Counted from the stretch's first letter, positions 44,375 to 57,061 are shown. The stretch is DNA of 64,000 nt from Rhizopus arrhizus (GCA_024220505.1 JAKZZE010000006.1:1302001-1366000), one strand, 5' to 3'. Numbers and translations are program-made. Notes: generated by a model not told the origin, from the sequence alone.

Positions 44375-45492
44375 TTAGAATTCAGAAGAAGGACAATCAC
44401 GGGCCTATTGACAAACGCACGTTAGCTATCACTTAATAACCTTGCTGTTTACAACTTACAATGTGACCAGCTTGTTGACACTTGTAACAAGTTCTAGCTT
44501 GAGCAGGTTGATCACAATCTCTAGAAATATGTCCGGAGTTACCACAGTTATAGCACTTGGTGATTTGACCAGTAGTACAGCTATAGTCATACACGTAAGA
44601 TTACACTTATTCAACCTGTCGTTATACTTACTCGCGGCTAAAGTGACCAGATTGACCACAGCTGTAGCAAGAGGCTCTAGAAGAACCACCATAACCACCA
44701 CGGCTGCTGTAGCCACCGCTGTTGCCTTCAGGGCAATCGCGAGACATATGACCGACTTGATTACAGCTGTAACAGGTAGGTCCATCAGTGTGAGAGGATT
44801 GGGTACAGTCGCGAGACTACAAAAGTGTTAGGGTACTCTTTTCCTTATTAATATTGTCTATATTACCATATGGCCGGGTTGATTACACTTGTAACAGAGT
44901 TTTTCAGCAGGAGCTTCGGTACTTTTAAAAAAAAAATCAAAATCTTTCATTTTTTTCTATACGATTTTAATCACATACCAGTCCTTGGACATGTGTCCTT
45001 CTTGTCTACAGTTGTAACTATATATTATTGTCAGTAATCACGATTTACCTTACAAAAAAGTTATTTACCAAACAGAGGCAGTCTTGAAGCAGTCTCTAGC
45101 TTGGTGACCGGCTATAAATATATACATATAAGCATAAATGAACAAATGCATGTAAAAAAAAAAAAACTTTTGTTTTGATATCCTTTTCCTCACTCTCCTT
45201 TATTATTATTTTATCACTAATAAAATGAAAAATAACAAATACAGGGTATTACTAAGTTCATGTTCTTGGCCTCATTGATCGTGTATAAAAAATCAACCGC
45301 TTTTAGCGCAGCACAGAATGAGCATGAAGCTTAAAGTAATTAAGTCAGTGATTGTTACAAGAATATTTTGTCTACAAGACGAAACAAAACCACATAACAG
45401 CCACTAAAAGGATATCCATACATAAATATTTATAATTGGAATTTATACTTGCGTTCACCACATTTATAACAAGTACGACCAGCGAAAGACAT
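44375..45492 (-). CDS. GIS2: CNBP/Gis2-type protein with seven CCHC zinc knuckles
   Basis: Seven exons in coding order: 45492-45453, 45111-45069, 45017-44979, 44921-44867, 44816-44632, 44580-44460, 44404-44375; 170 residues. Splicing yields seven regular CX2CX4HX4C knuckles, from CYKCGEPGHQARDC to [14 protein letters not shown], with a Gly/Ser/Arg linker ([14 protein letters not shown]) between the fourth and fifth. This is the CNBP/Gis2/Byr3 layout of a single-stranded nucleic-acid-binding translation regulator. The first intron uses a GC donor (GCAAGT), required for phase and for the conserved GEPGHQ. The last coding exon is 30 nt; without it the seventh knuckle would be broken. Confidence 0.92.
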
Positions 45493-46830
45493 TTCAGAAA
45501 AAGATTAAGAGAAAGAGCAAAAGCAATAAAAAAAAATAGAGGTTGCGTTTTTGAATAAACTTTCGGAACACCAAACCAGCGAATGGGGAGAACTACAAAA
45601 AAAAAATTTTCTTTAGTTCATCCAATCAGCATAGAAACGCCAGCCTCATTTAGACTTTTTTACTTTTTTACTTTTTTAATATATCAATCTTATGCATTGA
45701 TCTCCTATTCTATTATTATTGGATTATTGCTTACAGTGAGAATTCTTATTGTCAATGGTAAGGTATTCATCAACAATTCTTTACATATCGTTGTTCAGCG
45801 CTCGGAGTTAGTTTTATAATGTATGTCGTTTATGCAAAGGAAAAAGGGCCTAAAAAATTATAACAAGCAATCGTCTTTTCTTTAATGATCCAAAAAGGAA
45901 TGAAAAAAATTAAGTTGATTCATCCAGCCTTTATGTATAAATAGATCCATTCATTGCAATAATAATACTTTTTTTTGAATATTATTTAATGCAAACTTAA
46001 GTTATACATTTATGATTATTTTCATGGAAGTAAAAACTACGAGTAGATAATGAAATGTATACAAACAGTTATTGTATCCCTGCATTTTGGTGCTTCAATC
46101 TAGATCCTTGATCATATAAGTATAGTTACAAAAAGCTTTCAAGGAAGATTCACCGTCAGACTCGGCTATACTTGACAGCTGATAATGATATTAACGCATT
46201 TAATAGGCATTTCAGCATGATTATTGGATATTTAACTTACGATTCACCAATTCTTATCATTCTTACTTGTATCATAGTAAATTATTTGTTGTGTGCGCCT
46301 TATTTTGTTTTGCCAATGTGTTTTTTTATTTTATGAAAAGCGCCTTAAAAGCAAGATGAAGAAAACAGCCGTGATACTTTTACTGATAGATAAAAAAAGT
46401 ATATACTTTATTCTTAAAGCCAAATTTGACACTTTGCATATGATCATATAAATGATATCTTTTCTTTAAACTGTAAGTCGAATAAAAACTTACTGTTAAA
46501 ATATTGAAGTCAATAAACCAAGTATAAGAAAGCAAACATTACGATTTTTCAAGTTAATGCAAGTGCAACAAAAGCGAAAAAAATACGCTTCTACATTTTC
46601 ATAATATCCAGAAATGATGATTATATAGTTAGGATCTCATTTTATCATTTGAAAAGTAATATAATGCTATCTTCAATTTTTTCTTCTCATTTAAGCTTTT
46701 TAGACAACTCAAATATGACTATTTCTTGTAATCATTAAATATTCACGTTTGCTTTATTATTAAATTTGGTTAATTAAGAAAGCTTAATATCTTGTACACA
46801 TATACACAGCCCAGCTGTACATTGATTTCA
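45493..46830. other. Intergenic spacer
   Basis: About 1.3 kb, AT-rich, between the CNBP promoter and the 3' end of the P5 ATPase. A 78-codon frame at 45583-45819 (plus) is hydrophobic and low in complexity; I do not regard it as a gene. Confidence 0.45.
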
Positions 46831-49800
46831 TTATTTCTTGACTTGTAATCTTTTCATAGGATACTTCTTTGCCAAATAAGAATGAACAGGGCCAATAACG
46901 ACTATCTTTTCGTATGCAAGAGTAGCCAAGCAATTACCAAGACAAAGACCCCATAATTTCCACCGGAAATCGGAAGGCATGACATTATGCCCCAGTGGAG
47001 TATTGTAAGGCTCAATATAAACAGGTGGCACACTGTAACCGATTTGTTCAAGTACTGATTTTGTGCCACAATTGAAGCGGAACAGACATCCAAAGCGATT
47101 AGGATCTGCTAATAGCCAATAAGAAACAATGGCAAAGTAGAGAAGCCAAAGGAATACCAAAACATAGTTTCTGTAAAAGCTTTGACGGAATTTGTAGCCA
47201 AAATTAAAAACAGCAGCATTATTAATGAATTGGAAGAGACAGACAAGCGCAAGCACTTCTGCTTCATAATTATCAGCTAACAACCACCACTTAGAGATAT
47301 CTACTGCGGATGAATCAAACTCGTGGCAGCGAAACCAGCTTTGCTTGAAAAGCATCACAAAGGCTCCTATAAGGAACAGCCAATTGATAGCGACCACACC
47401 TAAACCAGAGGCAAGTGTCTGTGGCCCAAGAAGCTGAGCAGTTGGTCTTTGGGACTCCAAACGTTTAGCAGGATAGGATTGAGAGACAGCCCAGGTAAGC
47501 AAAACAGTAATGAAAACATCAATAGAAATCCAGACGTTTTGAGACATTGTGATAGAGAAATAGAATGTAAAGATTTTTAACATCATCATCACTTGACCAT
47601 ACATGACAAGGTATTTATAATTTGTAATTGACGTTGCCAGTGCCCCACGTCCTTGACGGATAAGTTCTACGCAAGACTGGACACTACGAATACTTGTGCT
47701 GAATGGAGACACAATTGAGGCTTCCGCATCAGACATTGCAATACCAACGTGAGCAGCACGAAGAGCACCACAATCGTTACCACCATCGCCTGTCATTGCT
47801 GTAATACCACGTTCCATATGAAGCTGAATACAATCCACTTTACCCGTGGGAGTCATACGAGCAAACACACGTGTATTCAAAAGGTACTTTCTCATCAAAT
47901 TATGACTGCAGAGCCAGTCAAAGGCTTTGCCAGTAACAGCCAGTTCCACAGGAGTATGTTCTTCATTCAAAAGTGCTTCATCCACATTGATGTCTGGGAA
48001 AAGCTCGGGTTCATTCACATCAGACCAAACAATACGGTTTTTAGCCTTATCAAAATCTCCCAGCAAAACACGAGCACCACACTCGACCATGCCACATTGG
48101 CGAGCGATATAAACACCGGTTAGGGCAGTGTCGCCTGTGATCATAACAGTTCGAGTAGCACCACGTTTTAATTCAGCAATACTTTCTGTCGTATCTTCCT
48201 TGAGCAAATTTTTAAAGATAACCAACCCAACAAAGTTAATATCTTCTTCCATTTGATCGCGATTCCAGTTTTGGAACTCTTGAATGCCACCTATCTGCTT
48301 GATGTCAATTTCACGATGAGCAAGAGCAAGCACATAGCAGCCTTGGCGAGCTAAATCAGCAGTAGCAGTATCGTAATCGACAGGAATTGATTCGATATTA
48401 CTCAAATCCTTGATTTTTTCGTAAGCACCTTTTACAAAAATATGAATCTTGTTTGTGTGAGAATCTAGGACGGCAACAGACATAGACATTCTAGCATGAA
48501 CAAATTCGAAGCGCTTCAAGATATGGACAGGTGCTCCAACCTCTCCAGGTGCTAGCATAGGTGGTATCAAGGTATCAATATAGCTTTCTTTTTCTGGCTC
48601 ATCACTCAATTTCCATTTTGAAGAACGGAACATCTCGATATCAACAGGATTACCTAGTTTATAATTAAATGAGTCTGCATTGTTCAAATCAAAAGCATGT
48701 CACTTATATATACCTATGAATTGCCCATTTAAAGTAGTCACTGCATGACAAGAGGCGAGTCCAATTTGCATTAATCTAGGAATTTCTTCTACTTTGGAGA
48801 TATGTTTGTCAAATGCTGGGTCCTTATTTTCACTTCTCTGTTTAACGACATCATTTACATTGACGATAGGCTTGGCTCCGTAAAACTCTAAGCCTTCTTT
48901 GGTCAAAGTTCCAGTTTTATCAAAGCAGAAAAGTTGTACTACGAAATGAAGATACATTAGGCATCAAACAATATAACAAGCAAGCTGCTTTTTTTTTTTT
49001 CTATTACCTTTTCCTGCCATAAGAATACGGGGAAGATCCACACAGAATATTTGCTTTTTGCGCAGACGGCTGGCTGCGACGGATTGACCAACGACGAGTG
49101 CAGCAGGAAGTAAAGGAGAAACAAGTTGACAGATAGCAAACATAGCATAAAACCAAGCACTTGTACCCTTTGTATATAACCAGATAGCCAATCCGAGACA
49201 AATAAGACCACAACAAAGCAAAATAAGGAAAACAACCTTGATCTGCTCATCAAAGATAAATGATACTCGAGTAGGAAACAAAATCTTTTTGACTAGCTCA
49301 CCCTTATCAGTGGATGTTCCAGTATTTATCACCAATGCAGTCACAGGTCGTTCACTCTCTGTACGTTGTGCCTGGGAAATGGTGGTTCCTGCATAGATGG
49401 TAGATGTTTTAGCAGCTCCGATTTTGTCATATCGGGTGGGATCATCCTTTCGAAGAGGAAATTTACGGATAGGCAAAGGTTCACCTGTAAGAGAGCTTTC
49501 ATCGGCTACAATATTTCCACTCAAGACCACAGCATCACAAGGTGCCGTCTTTCCTTCAGCAACTTCAAACACATCCCCTGGTACGAGGGCAGAAGTGGAT
49601 GCCTCTACCCACTGATTATCTCGAAGAATCTTGATGACATCTGTAAACTCGGCCATCTTCTTGATACGTAATTCAGATTTGAGGCGCACAAAAACTTTGA
49701 CTAATGCAGAGATAATGATTACGGCCGTATCAGCAATACCGACTTGCCAATAGGCAAAATAATAGAACAACCAGAGGGCAGTAAACTGATAGATGTAAAA

Positions 49801-51251
49801 AAAGGAAGAAAATTCACGCAAGATAGCCATGAACATATTGGGAACATAAACTTCAATAAAATTAGGGCCTACTAGTTCTTCACGTTCTGAAGCAATTCGG
49901 GAGCTTAAACCTTGATCAAGGTTAGCCAATTCGGCATTCGTCTCACCGAGTTCGTATTGATGAGGTTTGAAGAGTTGCGATCGAGGATTGTAGACATAGC
50001 GAGTGCATTGGTAAATAAAGTATTTTGTGCCATTTGCTGTTGTCTGCAAAGGAGCAGTAGCAACTATGACGTCTAAGCCAAAAGCCTCTTTGCTTAGCCT
50101 TTCAAGGTACCTTACAAATCGCACAACAGGATCCTCATCCTCTAAAAAGATTATTGAGGCTTCTTTACGCTCTACTTGAACATATTGACCTTCATCGTAA
50201 GGGCACTGAATACGGAAAAAGTTGGGAAGACGAGATTTGAAGACAGTGAGGCAAGCAAACCAGATAAAAAAGACATACCACATGCCCATAAATGTACTCG
50301 ATTGAACCAGAGCATCACCACGAAAAAAATAGTAGTCTTGGTAGTAATCAAAAGTAATAAGAATCATGTAGGCAATCATGCCGATTGTCTGCAACGCATA
50401 GGCAACTAAAACAAAAAGACCAAAAAAATCTCGTTTGTAGGCTTTGATGATCGTATCTTGTTGTTCATTGTAACTGCTGCTTTCTGTCGAACGAGTATCA
50501 GTTGTTAGTGATTTCTTTTCAGAGCCTAACTTTTCGTTCACATCTAAGTATTCATCCCGCTTATATTCAAGGACTTTATGATAGCGTGTCTTAATGATTT
50601 TTTCTCTAAAGCGTTTGTATAGGGTCCATGAAACAAGGAAGAAAACACAAGATCCGTAAAAGACCCAAATTGCAATGAAGACGGGTTCTGCAAAAGTCAA
50701 TTCACCGTAATCTGCATTTGGACAAGTTCCCCACATTATTGATTCAGTATTAGAACTCCAAGAAGAGACATTAGATAAACCGATATGATTAGCGCAAGCT
50801 TCATTGACTTGTGCCTCCTTATTATTCGAGTCAAAATTTTCAATATTCACACGATTGCTGTCGAGACATTGGTAAATAGGACCACTTTTTAAAGCTGGAA
50901 CCCCTGGGCAAGAGCATTTAGATTCAAGATTTGATGGACAAGATTCTCGACAGACTGCGTCCACACAATAAGTTTGGCCAACAGGACATGAAGGCCGAAT
51001 ACTCTCTGGACACAATTTGATGTCTTGCACACAAAGAACAGGACAAGGATATGCATTGTAGGTAGGCAAGGGACACTGGCTACCATCGACGTTCCACCCA
51101 TTTACTATATAGAGACCATCAGCTATTATCAGAAAAGGAACGTTTTCTTTTATCTTTTACCTGTGTTCCAAGCAGGTGTTGCCTGAACTATATATATAGT
51201 TGTTAGCCAGCAAAGCAGCCAAAAAAGTTTATGATCCAACTTATATTTCAT
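46831..51251 (-). CDS. P5-type (ATP13A-like) transporting ATPase with secreted Cys-rich N-terminal domain
   Basis: Four exons in coding order: 51251-51161, 51122-49008, 48938-48714, 48674-46831; 1424 residues. P-type ATPase motifs: SLTGEP (actuator), FCFDKTGTLT with phospho-Asp at about 742, MITGD, and MTGDGGNDCGALRAAHVGIA (P5 signature NDCGALK/R). The M4 motif reads SPLLP at about 699-703, where P5A/P5B enzymes have PPELP or PPALP. Ahead of the first membrane helix is a signal peptide (LFWLLCWLTTIYIVQA) and a Cys-rich segment of about 80 residues (at least 12 Cys), then GSCVFFLVSW as the first transmembrane helix. P5B members move polyamines or lipids across endolysosomal or vacuolar membranes, P5A act in the ER; this one is closest to P5B, but its substrate is unknown. 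Confidence 0.88.
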
Positions 51252-53180
51252 TTAAAGTGTAACTCAATTAAAGAGTGCAGAAGAAAAAGATAATTTCAGA
51301 TATTCCAATAGAAGTTTATAGAAAAAAATATTTTATGGACTAAAATTGGTGGGCAAATATATACTTCTGAATTTCATCTGGCATTTTTACATGTCTGCAT
51401 TTAAAACAAGGTTACGGGAAAATAAACTTTTTCATGTAGGAACAACGGATCAGGGGTAAAAATCGAGCTGAGTTCAATGTTTCCTGTTATAGTGACACAA
51501 GAAATTCGACTAAAAATTACGAAAAAATGGACTCCACGACGATTTATATGTATTTATTTTAAAAAAATCAAGAAAATAAGTAAAATAAAGGATGTTCTTA
51601 AAGTTCCATGTAAAGAAAGGTATGTATGATGAAGTTGAAATTTTGATGTCAATTTGAATAAGGTGGGTCGGGAACTTGTAAACCTTGTTTTGCAGAATCC
51701 TATTGTAAAACGTTGCAGAATCAAGTGGGACAATAAAAATTGACGTAATTTATTTCACAGCTTACTATTGACGTTCATGAAAATTGCCGTTCACTCAATA
51801 ATAAGCTCATATCATCTTACTAAAAAACCTAGAACCCAAAAGAAATAAAATTGACTTTAAAAGGACTCGTAAAATAGATGATGCTAAATCATAGTGAAAA
51901 AAAGGCTTCATTGTCTAGCAGAATGAGCAGTTTGGTAACAGCTTAGGTTGATTTAATTAGTTTTTCATAAATATACCTACTAACATATAACCCTGGTATT
52001 GTTATATTTCCTTAACTGGTTATATGACTTCCATTGGTTATCATTGTATATAAGAAAGTCTTATTTTTTATGTTAGTCAAATATTTCTCATGATCAAAGG
52101 CTTTTTAGCAAATGTTCAATATCCCATAATTTATAATGATAAATCATTCCCATTATTCCACGCCTTTGGTGTTTTTAGTACTTGTATTCCAAATTAGAAA
52201 ACTAAAACATGCTAACTTAATTTAGCTTAGGCAGAATTCAGAAAATAGCACTTGTATGACGAGCTTAAAAAACAATGAGTTAAATCATAGAAAAAGTAAG
52301 CTCAATCACTTGCTAATCCATCTCACTAGTTATTTGAGCTTCTAGAAGTTAAGTAACTGAAGTTTTGCTCACGTGAGATGTCAGATTTGAATGCTCAGTA
52401 ATGCGATCGGGGTTTGGTTATTCTAGTATTAGGTTTCGTTGTGTGAATATCTTACGGGAAAGTCACTGAATAAAATTGCCTCAAAGTTCATATCGAATGC
52501 CCACTTCAATATACCAGTATAATCTTTTTTTCTTTTAAAGTACTTCCATATATGAATGATATTTCAAAATATAAAAGTTAAATCATAGATGACTGTATTC
52601 AATTCTTTTATCTGCTCAGCTTTAATTATTTTGTGCACAAACCATGCTATGGTTGTTATTAATGCCATTCTTATTAGAGCGTTATATAGAGTCTCGATTA
52701 ATCAATTTCCAATGTATGTATTCCAGTAGATACAATCCAGATTAAAAGTTGTCTTTATATTGGCAACGTAATCTATTTAAAAATTATGGATGTATCACAA
52801 AAAGCTCATACTAAATGCCAGTAACTGCAAAAAAATAAACAGAAACATAAGGGTGGCAGGTGTCAATATTTAAATAGCCTAAAGAACATGTATGAACGGA
52901 CACTGTATTTTACTACAAAAAAAAGCGCCTTTTCACGTTTTGTATAACATCCTAAAGCTAATCTATATTCTTTATGTTTCTACAACAATGATAAGTTTCA
53001 TTTATAGCATCCATCAGAATATATTATGCCATGATATAATGGCTTCAATAGAATCGTGATACAGCATATACACTGAATTTTATCTAGAACAAAAAACCAA
53101 AACTTTTTAATTAAGTCTTTTTTTTTTATTTATAATCTTTTTTATTACAAATTGAAAGTTTAAGCTTATATCTTCATGGT
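51252..53180. other. Long intergenic spacer
   Basis: About 1.9 kb of very AT-rich DNA between the P5 ATPase promoter and the end of NAC alpha. Both strands were read; no coding, transposon or RNA signal could be supported. Confidence 0.45.
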
Positions 53181-53704
53181 TTACATAGTAAGTTCCTATA
53201 AAGTAAACACAGTTTAGTCATAAAGCCCTATATTAAAATATTTTCAAAATTTACCATGATAGCATTAACAACATCGTTATTATTGTTCTTGAGAGCTTTA
53301 ACAGCCTTGGCGCGAGAAACGTTAGCTTGGCTGACAACCAATTCGATATCCTTTTCTTCGACACCTTCGGCATCAACTTCTTCGTCTTCTTCTTCAGCTT
53401 GAGCTTCTTCAGCAGGCTTTTCTTCAGACTTTTCGGCATCAGCGGCGAGTTGTTGTTCTAAAGCAGCTTGTTGAGCACGAGCGGCCATATCTTCAACAGA
53501 CATTTCACCAAAAACAATGTGAGTGTCTGAGTTGGTGCTCTTGAAAACTTCAGGCTTATCAATAGCAAAGACCATACCTCTACCACGGGTGAAGGTGACA
53601 CGGGTAATACCGTTGACAGGCTTCAAGCCAAGGGAGAGGAGGGATTTACGGGCCTTTTGTTCAGCACGAGATTGGGCGGAAACTTGAGGGTTCTCTGCGG
53701 ACAT
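53181..53704 (-). CDS. EGD2: Nascent polypeptide-associated complex subunit alpha
   Basis: Two coding exons in order (53704-53255, 53195-53181) give 154 residues. The NAC domain is clear: KARKSLLSLGLKPVNGITRV and then RGRGMVFAIDKPEVFKS. It is followed by an acidic linker and a C-terminal UBA domain (DIELVVSQANVSRAKAVKAL, NNNDVVNAIM). The last exon is only 15 nt (ELTM stop); reading through the donor would give an unlike tail. The start codon follows directly on a TTTACAG acceptor, so a 278-bp intron (53705-53982, donor GTAAGT) probably lies in the 5' UTR. NAC binds ribosomes and shields nascent chains. C-rich codon choice fits a highly expressed gene. Confidence 0.95.
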
Positions 53705-53982
53705 CTGTAAACAAATAAGTTATTTTGCAATTCTACAAAAAAAAGATACAAAGTGGGATTTGAGCAAGACAGTGTGCACTAAATGAGATGCGTCTTTTTT
53801 TTTGGCAGCACGATTAACATGTAGAAATTGTGTAGAATGTAAATCAATTCACGTGCTCGAAAATGAGTAAAACATCCATACAATCCGTTCTCTTTTCCAT
53901 CCATCGGTCCAGCATAGTTTCTCGATCTCATTTTTCGTCGTGCTCATCATCCATTCACTCTGTACCTAATCTGTTAACTTAC
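53705..53982 (-). other. Probable 5' UTR intron of NAC alpha
   Basis: On the minus strand TAAA|GTAAGT at its upstream end and TTTACAG|ATG at its downstream end give a 278-bp intron that ends exactly at the start codon. It is longer than the coding introns of the window, as is common for leader introns of highly expressed fungal genes. Confidence 0.6.
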
Positions 53983-54469
53983 TTTAGGTTTTTGGAGAAA
54001 GAGCGGAGAGGATGACTGAGGCTTGCCTTGTTGTGCCTGACTTTGAACCTTCGATTCAACCTGGTTGTATCGGTATTTAAAAAAGACAAGTTTCGGCAGC
54101 AAATCAAGTCTTTTTTGATGTTTATTAAAACTCATCAAGGGTATAAGGATTCAAAGTGATGTAAGTGTATTAAACAGTGACCCAAACATTTTTAGTTTTA
54201 ACCCTATAAGGGTCCTTTAGCTTACACTCATTTCTTGATCTGACTAGGGCGAAATGATGAAAGCTAAGTCATTATGTGCCTATTTGGGTTTTAATTTTAT
54301 TTGTAAGAATAAATCTTTATATATTAAACAGTGATCTGTTACGAAATACAAAGATGTTTAGCATAAGAGCTGTAAGCAGATAGCTTTGATATTTCTTTGT
54401 ATGTTTATTTGAGAAAAATCTCGATTAGGACATGAGTCTATTCAAAAAGTTGTTGCCAATAAACTTTTC
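53983..54469. other. Spacer with NAC alpha promoter
   Basis: AT-rich sequence that must include the promoter of NAC alpha (minus strand) and the end of the transposon relic to its right. No further gene is visible and the relic's terminal repeat was not identified. Confidence 0.4.
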
Positions 54470-55420
54470 ATACAAATCGGATAGCTGCAGCAAAAAGAAA
54501 AAAAGCGAAATAGAATGGCTATTGTAGCCTACGATATCTTTTTGAGTAGACTCAACGATACGATCAGTAAGGGTATCGTTTTTGGATAGCTAGTTTTTCT
54601 AATTACTACTTTTGAGCTTAGACCAAAGCTTTAATTGGATTTAATAAGAGCGAGTAAAGGAAGCAAAAAGAGACATCTATAACCATGCTTTTCGACTAAT
54701 TTTCGTACTTAAGTAGGATTACACATGGACACATCATCTATGACAATATGATACTTGCTGAGGATAACTAACACTTGCCATATGAAAGCAAGAAAGTGAT
54801 CCGTTGTCGTGCCTTATTCTCTTTCATTCTTTATTTCGCCATCTGCTTTTCTTTTTTTATATGTCATAAGCTTTCTATGAAAGAGATCTATGCTCCCAGC
54901 ATGAGATATGACTTCGAGAATTATTAAACATGTTCCTCTATTGGCAAAAACGACAATCTTTGCTTGTTCTCCCTTTGCGATCATGTTTTGTTTCTCACAA
55001 TATAGATCTTAAATCTTCATCCATCAACAAAGATAAAATTGATAAGAGAATCAGCACTACTATTCAACCACTCTAACGCTTTTTCTTTCCTTACTTTGAC
55101 CACACCTGACGAATTACACTTAGCTGATAGTTTTTCGGCTTAATTCAATGAAATATTATATTTCTCTGTAAGATGCTTATGAATTGCATATTCAGACAGC
55201 GCTAGATTCTCAAAAGTTCTTGCGAAGCTCTTGCTGCCAATGTACTCTCTGGCATATATCGAATATTGATCTATAATTTTAGATTTTGCCCCTGTTTTCA
55301 ATTTCCTTTCTCTTTTCATCCAATGCAGCTATTTCTGACAAACACTCATCGTATATAATATAACGCTGACCGGGTAATTTCATGTTTTTTGTGGCTTTTG
55401 GAGCCATAATCTCTTCCTCA
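54470..55420 (-). pseudogene. Tc1/mariner-like transposase relic 3
   Basis: Reading the minus strand across frameshifts gives KNMKLPGQRYIIYDECLSEI near 55380, then FIFVDG (first Asp) and AKIVVFANRGTCLIILEVIS. These are followed by TYKKRKADGE, GTTTDHFLAFIWQVLVILSKY, a degraded IVIDDVSMCNPT (second Asp) and HGYRCLFLL. Last is a region corresponding to LNPIEALWSKLK. The order is that of a Tc1-like DDE domain. Many stops and at least two frameshifts make it an old copy, more decayed than relics 1 and 2 and of a different lineage. Confidence 0.72.
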
Positions 55421-55683
55421 ATAATGCTATTAATGAATTATTTCTTAACTAAGTCATTATGCTTTTTATAAGTCTACGGAATGTCGTTCTGCTGATATTC
55501 TCAATTTGATTGGAGAATCACCTTAATCCAAGTTCAAATATCCTTTCAATTTTTAAGAAATTGTCCGTAATTAGTGGCACATTATCCCTTAATTCAATAT
55601 TATGCAGTTATACTTTCATCATATCATTTGCAGCTGCTTCTTTATGAGTTAATGCGATACAACAAATAAATAAAAAATAGTGC

Positions 55684-56802
55684 TTATTTGAAATCCTTTA
55701 CTTCTTTCATTAACCTTTCAAAACCAAGGACAATGTCCTGAAGTGCAGCTTCACTTGAAGGTGATTGTGGAGTGATATAGGCCATGATAAAGTTTTTTGC
55801 CAGCCATTTGTTATTTACAGTCCCCCAATCCTTTCCCTACATTGAAGCGTAAGAAAAGGGAACTTTTTTTAAAGAAAAATCACTGTCTTACTTCATAAAT
55901 CATTTTCAATCCTCCTTCTTTTGTCTTTGTAAAAACGAATTCTGTTTCCTTTTTCACTCCCATTGTTACAAAGTTGTTTTTAAATTCTTGGATTGCTATA
56001 AGGATTTCTTTTTCTTGATCCTCTGTCAATGACTGCTGCTTCATACGCTGCATGAAACTACGTACAAATCCATCACGAAGATGCTGTGTATTCGTGTTGC
56101 GAAAAGGAACTAGTATTTGATCAGTTAAGTACAAGTATGAAAGAAAAATAGATAATACTTACTAAGACGGATGCTCACATCATAAGGTTGATCTAACAAC
56201 TGATTAGCCATTTCCTCGTTTTCAAGGAATTTTTCCTTGTCAAAATCCTATTTATAATTCGTTATAAACCCCTATCCATACAACATATACAAAAAATTTT
56301 AACTAGCCTTCCATCCTGGTAAGCTCTTAAGAGACTCAATATCTTCATTTCGCATGTACATTCCAAGTGTATACACGTACATTTTTAAAAAGGTCACTGT
56401 ACGTACACCCAGTCCAACTAGCCTTTTCCATTCGTTACTAGTGTTTAAGAAGATGGGAAAAGATAACTTGGTTGCGGGATCTATATGATGCTAGTCAAAT
56501 TATAAAAATAAAACTTCAATAAGATCGACCTTACCTTCAACTGTACCGGCATAAGTAGGCGATTCAGAAAATACAGAATTTTGAAAAGCCATGTAGCCGC
56601 CAACTAAACTGATGCCAGCTGTAGCCTTTACAAAGACTTTGTAATGCTGGGTAACCTATTATATAAATCTTGAGCATTGCTTAATCTTATTCTTTAAGGA
56701 ACGATTTACTTTTTTGGGCGTAACTGTTGTATAAGAACGAGATAAAGTTCTACTTGCAGTATTTTTTCCTAATTGTGTGAAGGATCTAGATAAACGAAAC
56801 AT
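55684..56802 (-). CDS. Mitochondrial chalcone-isomerase-like protein (AIM18/AIM46 type)
   Basis: Six exons in coding order: 56802-56710, 56655-56535, 56480-56308, 56247-56163, 56109-55892, 55836-55684; 280 residues. An Arg/Ser-rich presequence (MFRLSRSFTQLGKNTASRTL) indicates mitochondria. The body (GLGVRTVTFLKMYVYTLGMY, then QLLDQPYDVSIRL, FVRSFMQRMKQQSL and ITPQSPSSEAALQDIVLGFE) matches the fungal chalcone-isomerase-like fold of Aim18/Aim46. In yeast these bind haem in the inner membrane; an enzymatic role is not established. The third intron appears to use a GC donor (AAG|GCTAGT): no GT alternative keeps frame. Earlier Met codons upstream of 56802 would spoil the targeting signal. Confidence 0.83.
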
Positions 56803-57061
56803 TGTAAGTAAATAAAAGATCTTGTCCTCTACCAAGAAATAAGTCAAAATTAGCTGAGTTTTTTGTTGAAAATTTTATAGACATCCTTTCAATATCTGCA
56901 CACAATATTAAAATCAAAGAAAAGGAACATGATGAGCGTATTTATTGAAGCTTTTTATAAATAATAATTACTGGATAATATTACAAGGTACATCGTTCTC
57001 ATTCGCAATATTTGAAAATAAAGCATATATAAAATTATTAAATTTATTACAAATCTATTTT

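Noticed and set aside
44442..44831. 129-codon plus-strand frame opposite the CNBP gene
   Set aside because: It is the antisense of repeated Cys-knuckle codons and crosses the introns of a well-supported gene; the Thr/Val-rich content follows from that.
45583..45819. 78-codon plus-strand frame upstream of CNBP
   Set aside because: Hydrophobic, low complexity, no family likeness; consistent with AT-rich chance frame.
47749..48123. 124-codon frame antisense to the P5 ATPase
   Set aside because: Lies entirely inside a strongly conserved coding exon on the other strand; no independent protein signal.
53705..53982. Possible C/D snoRNA in the NAC alpha leader intron (ATGATGAG word)
   Set aside because: A box-C-like word is present, but no matching CTGA box D or terminal stem was found.
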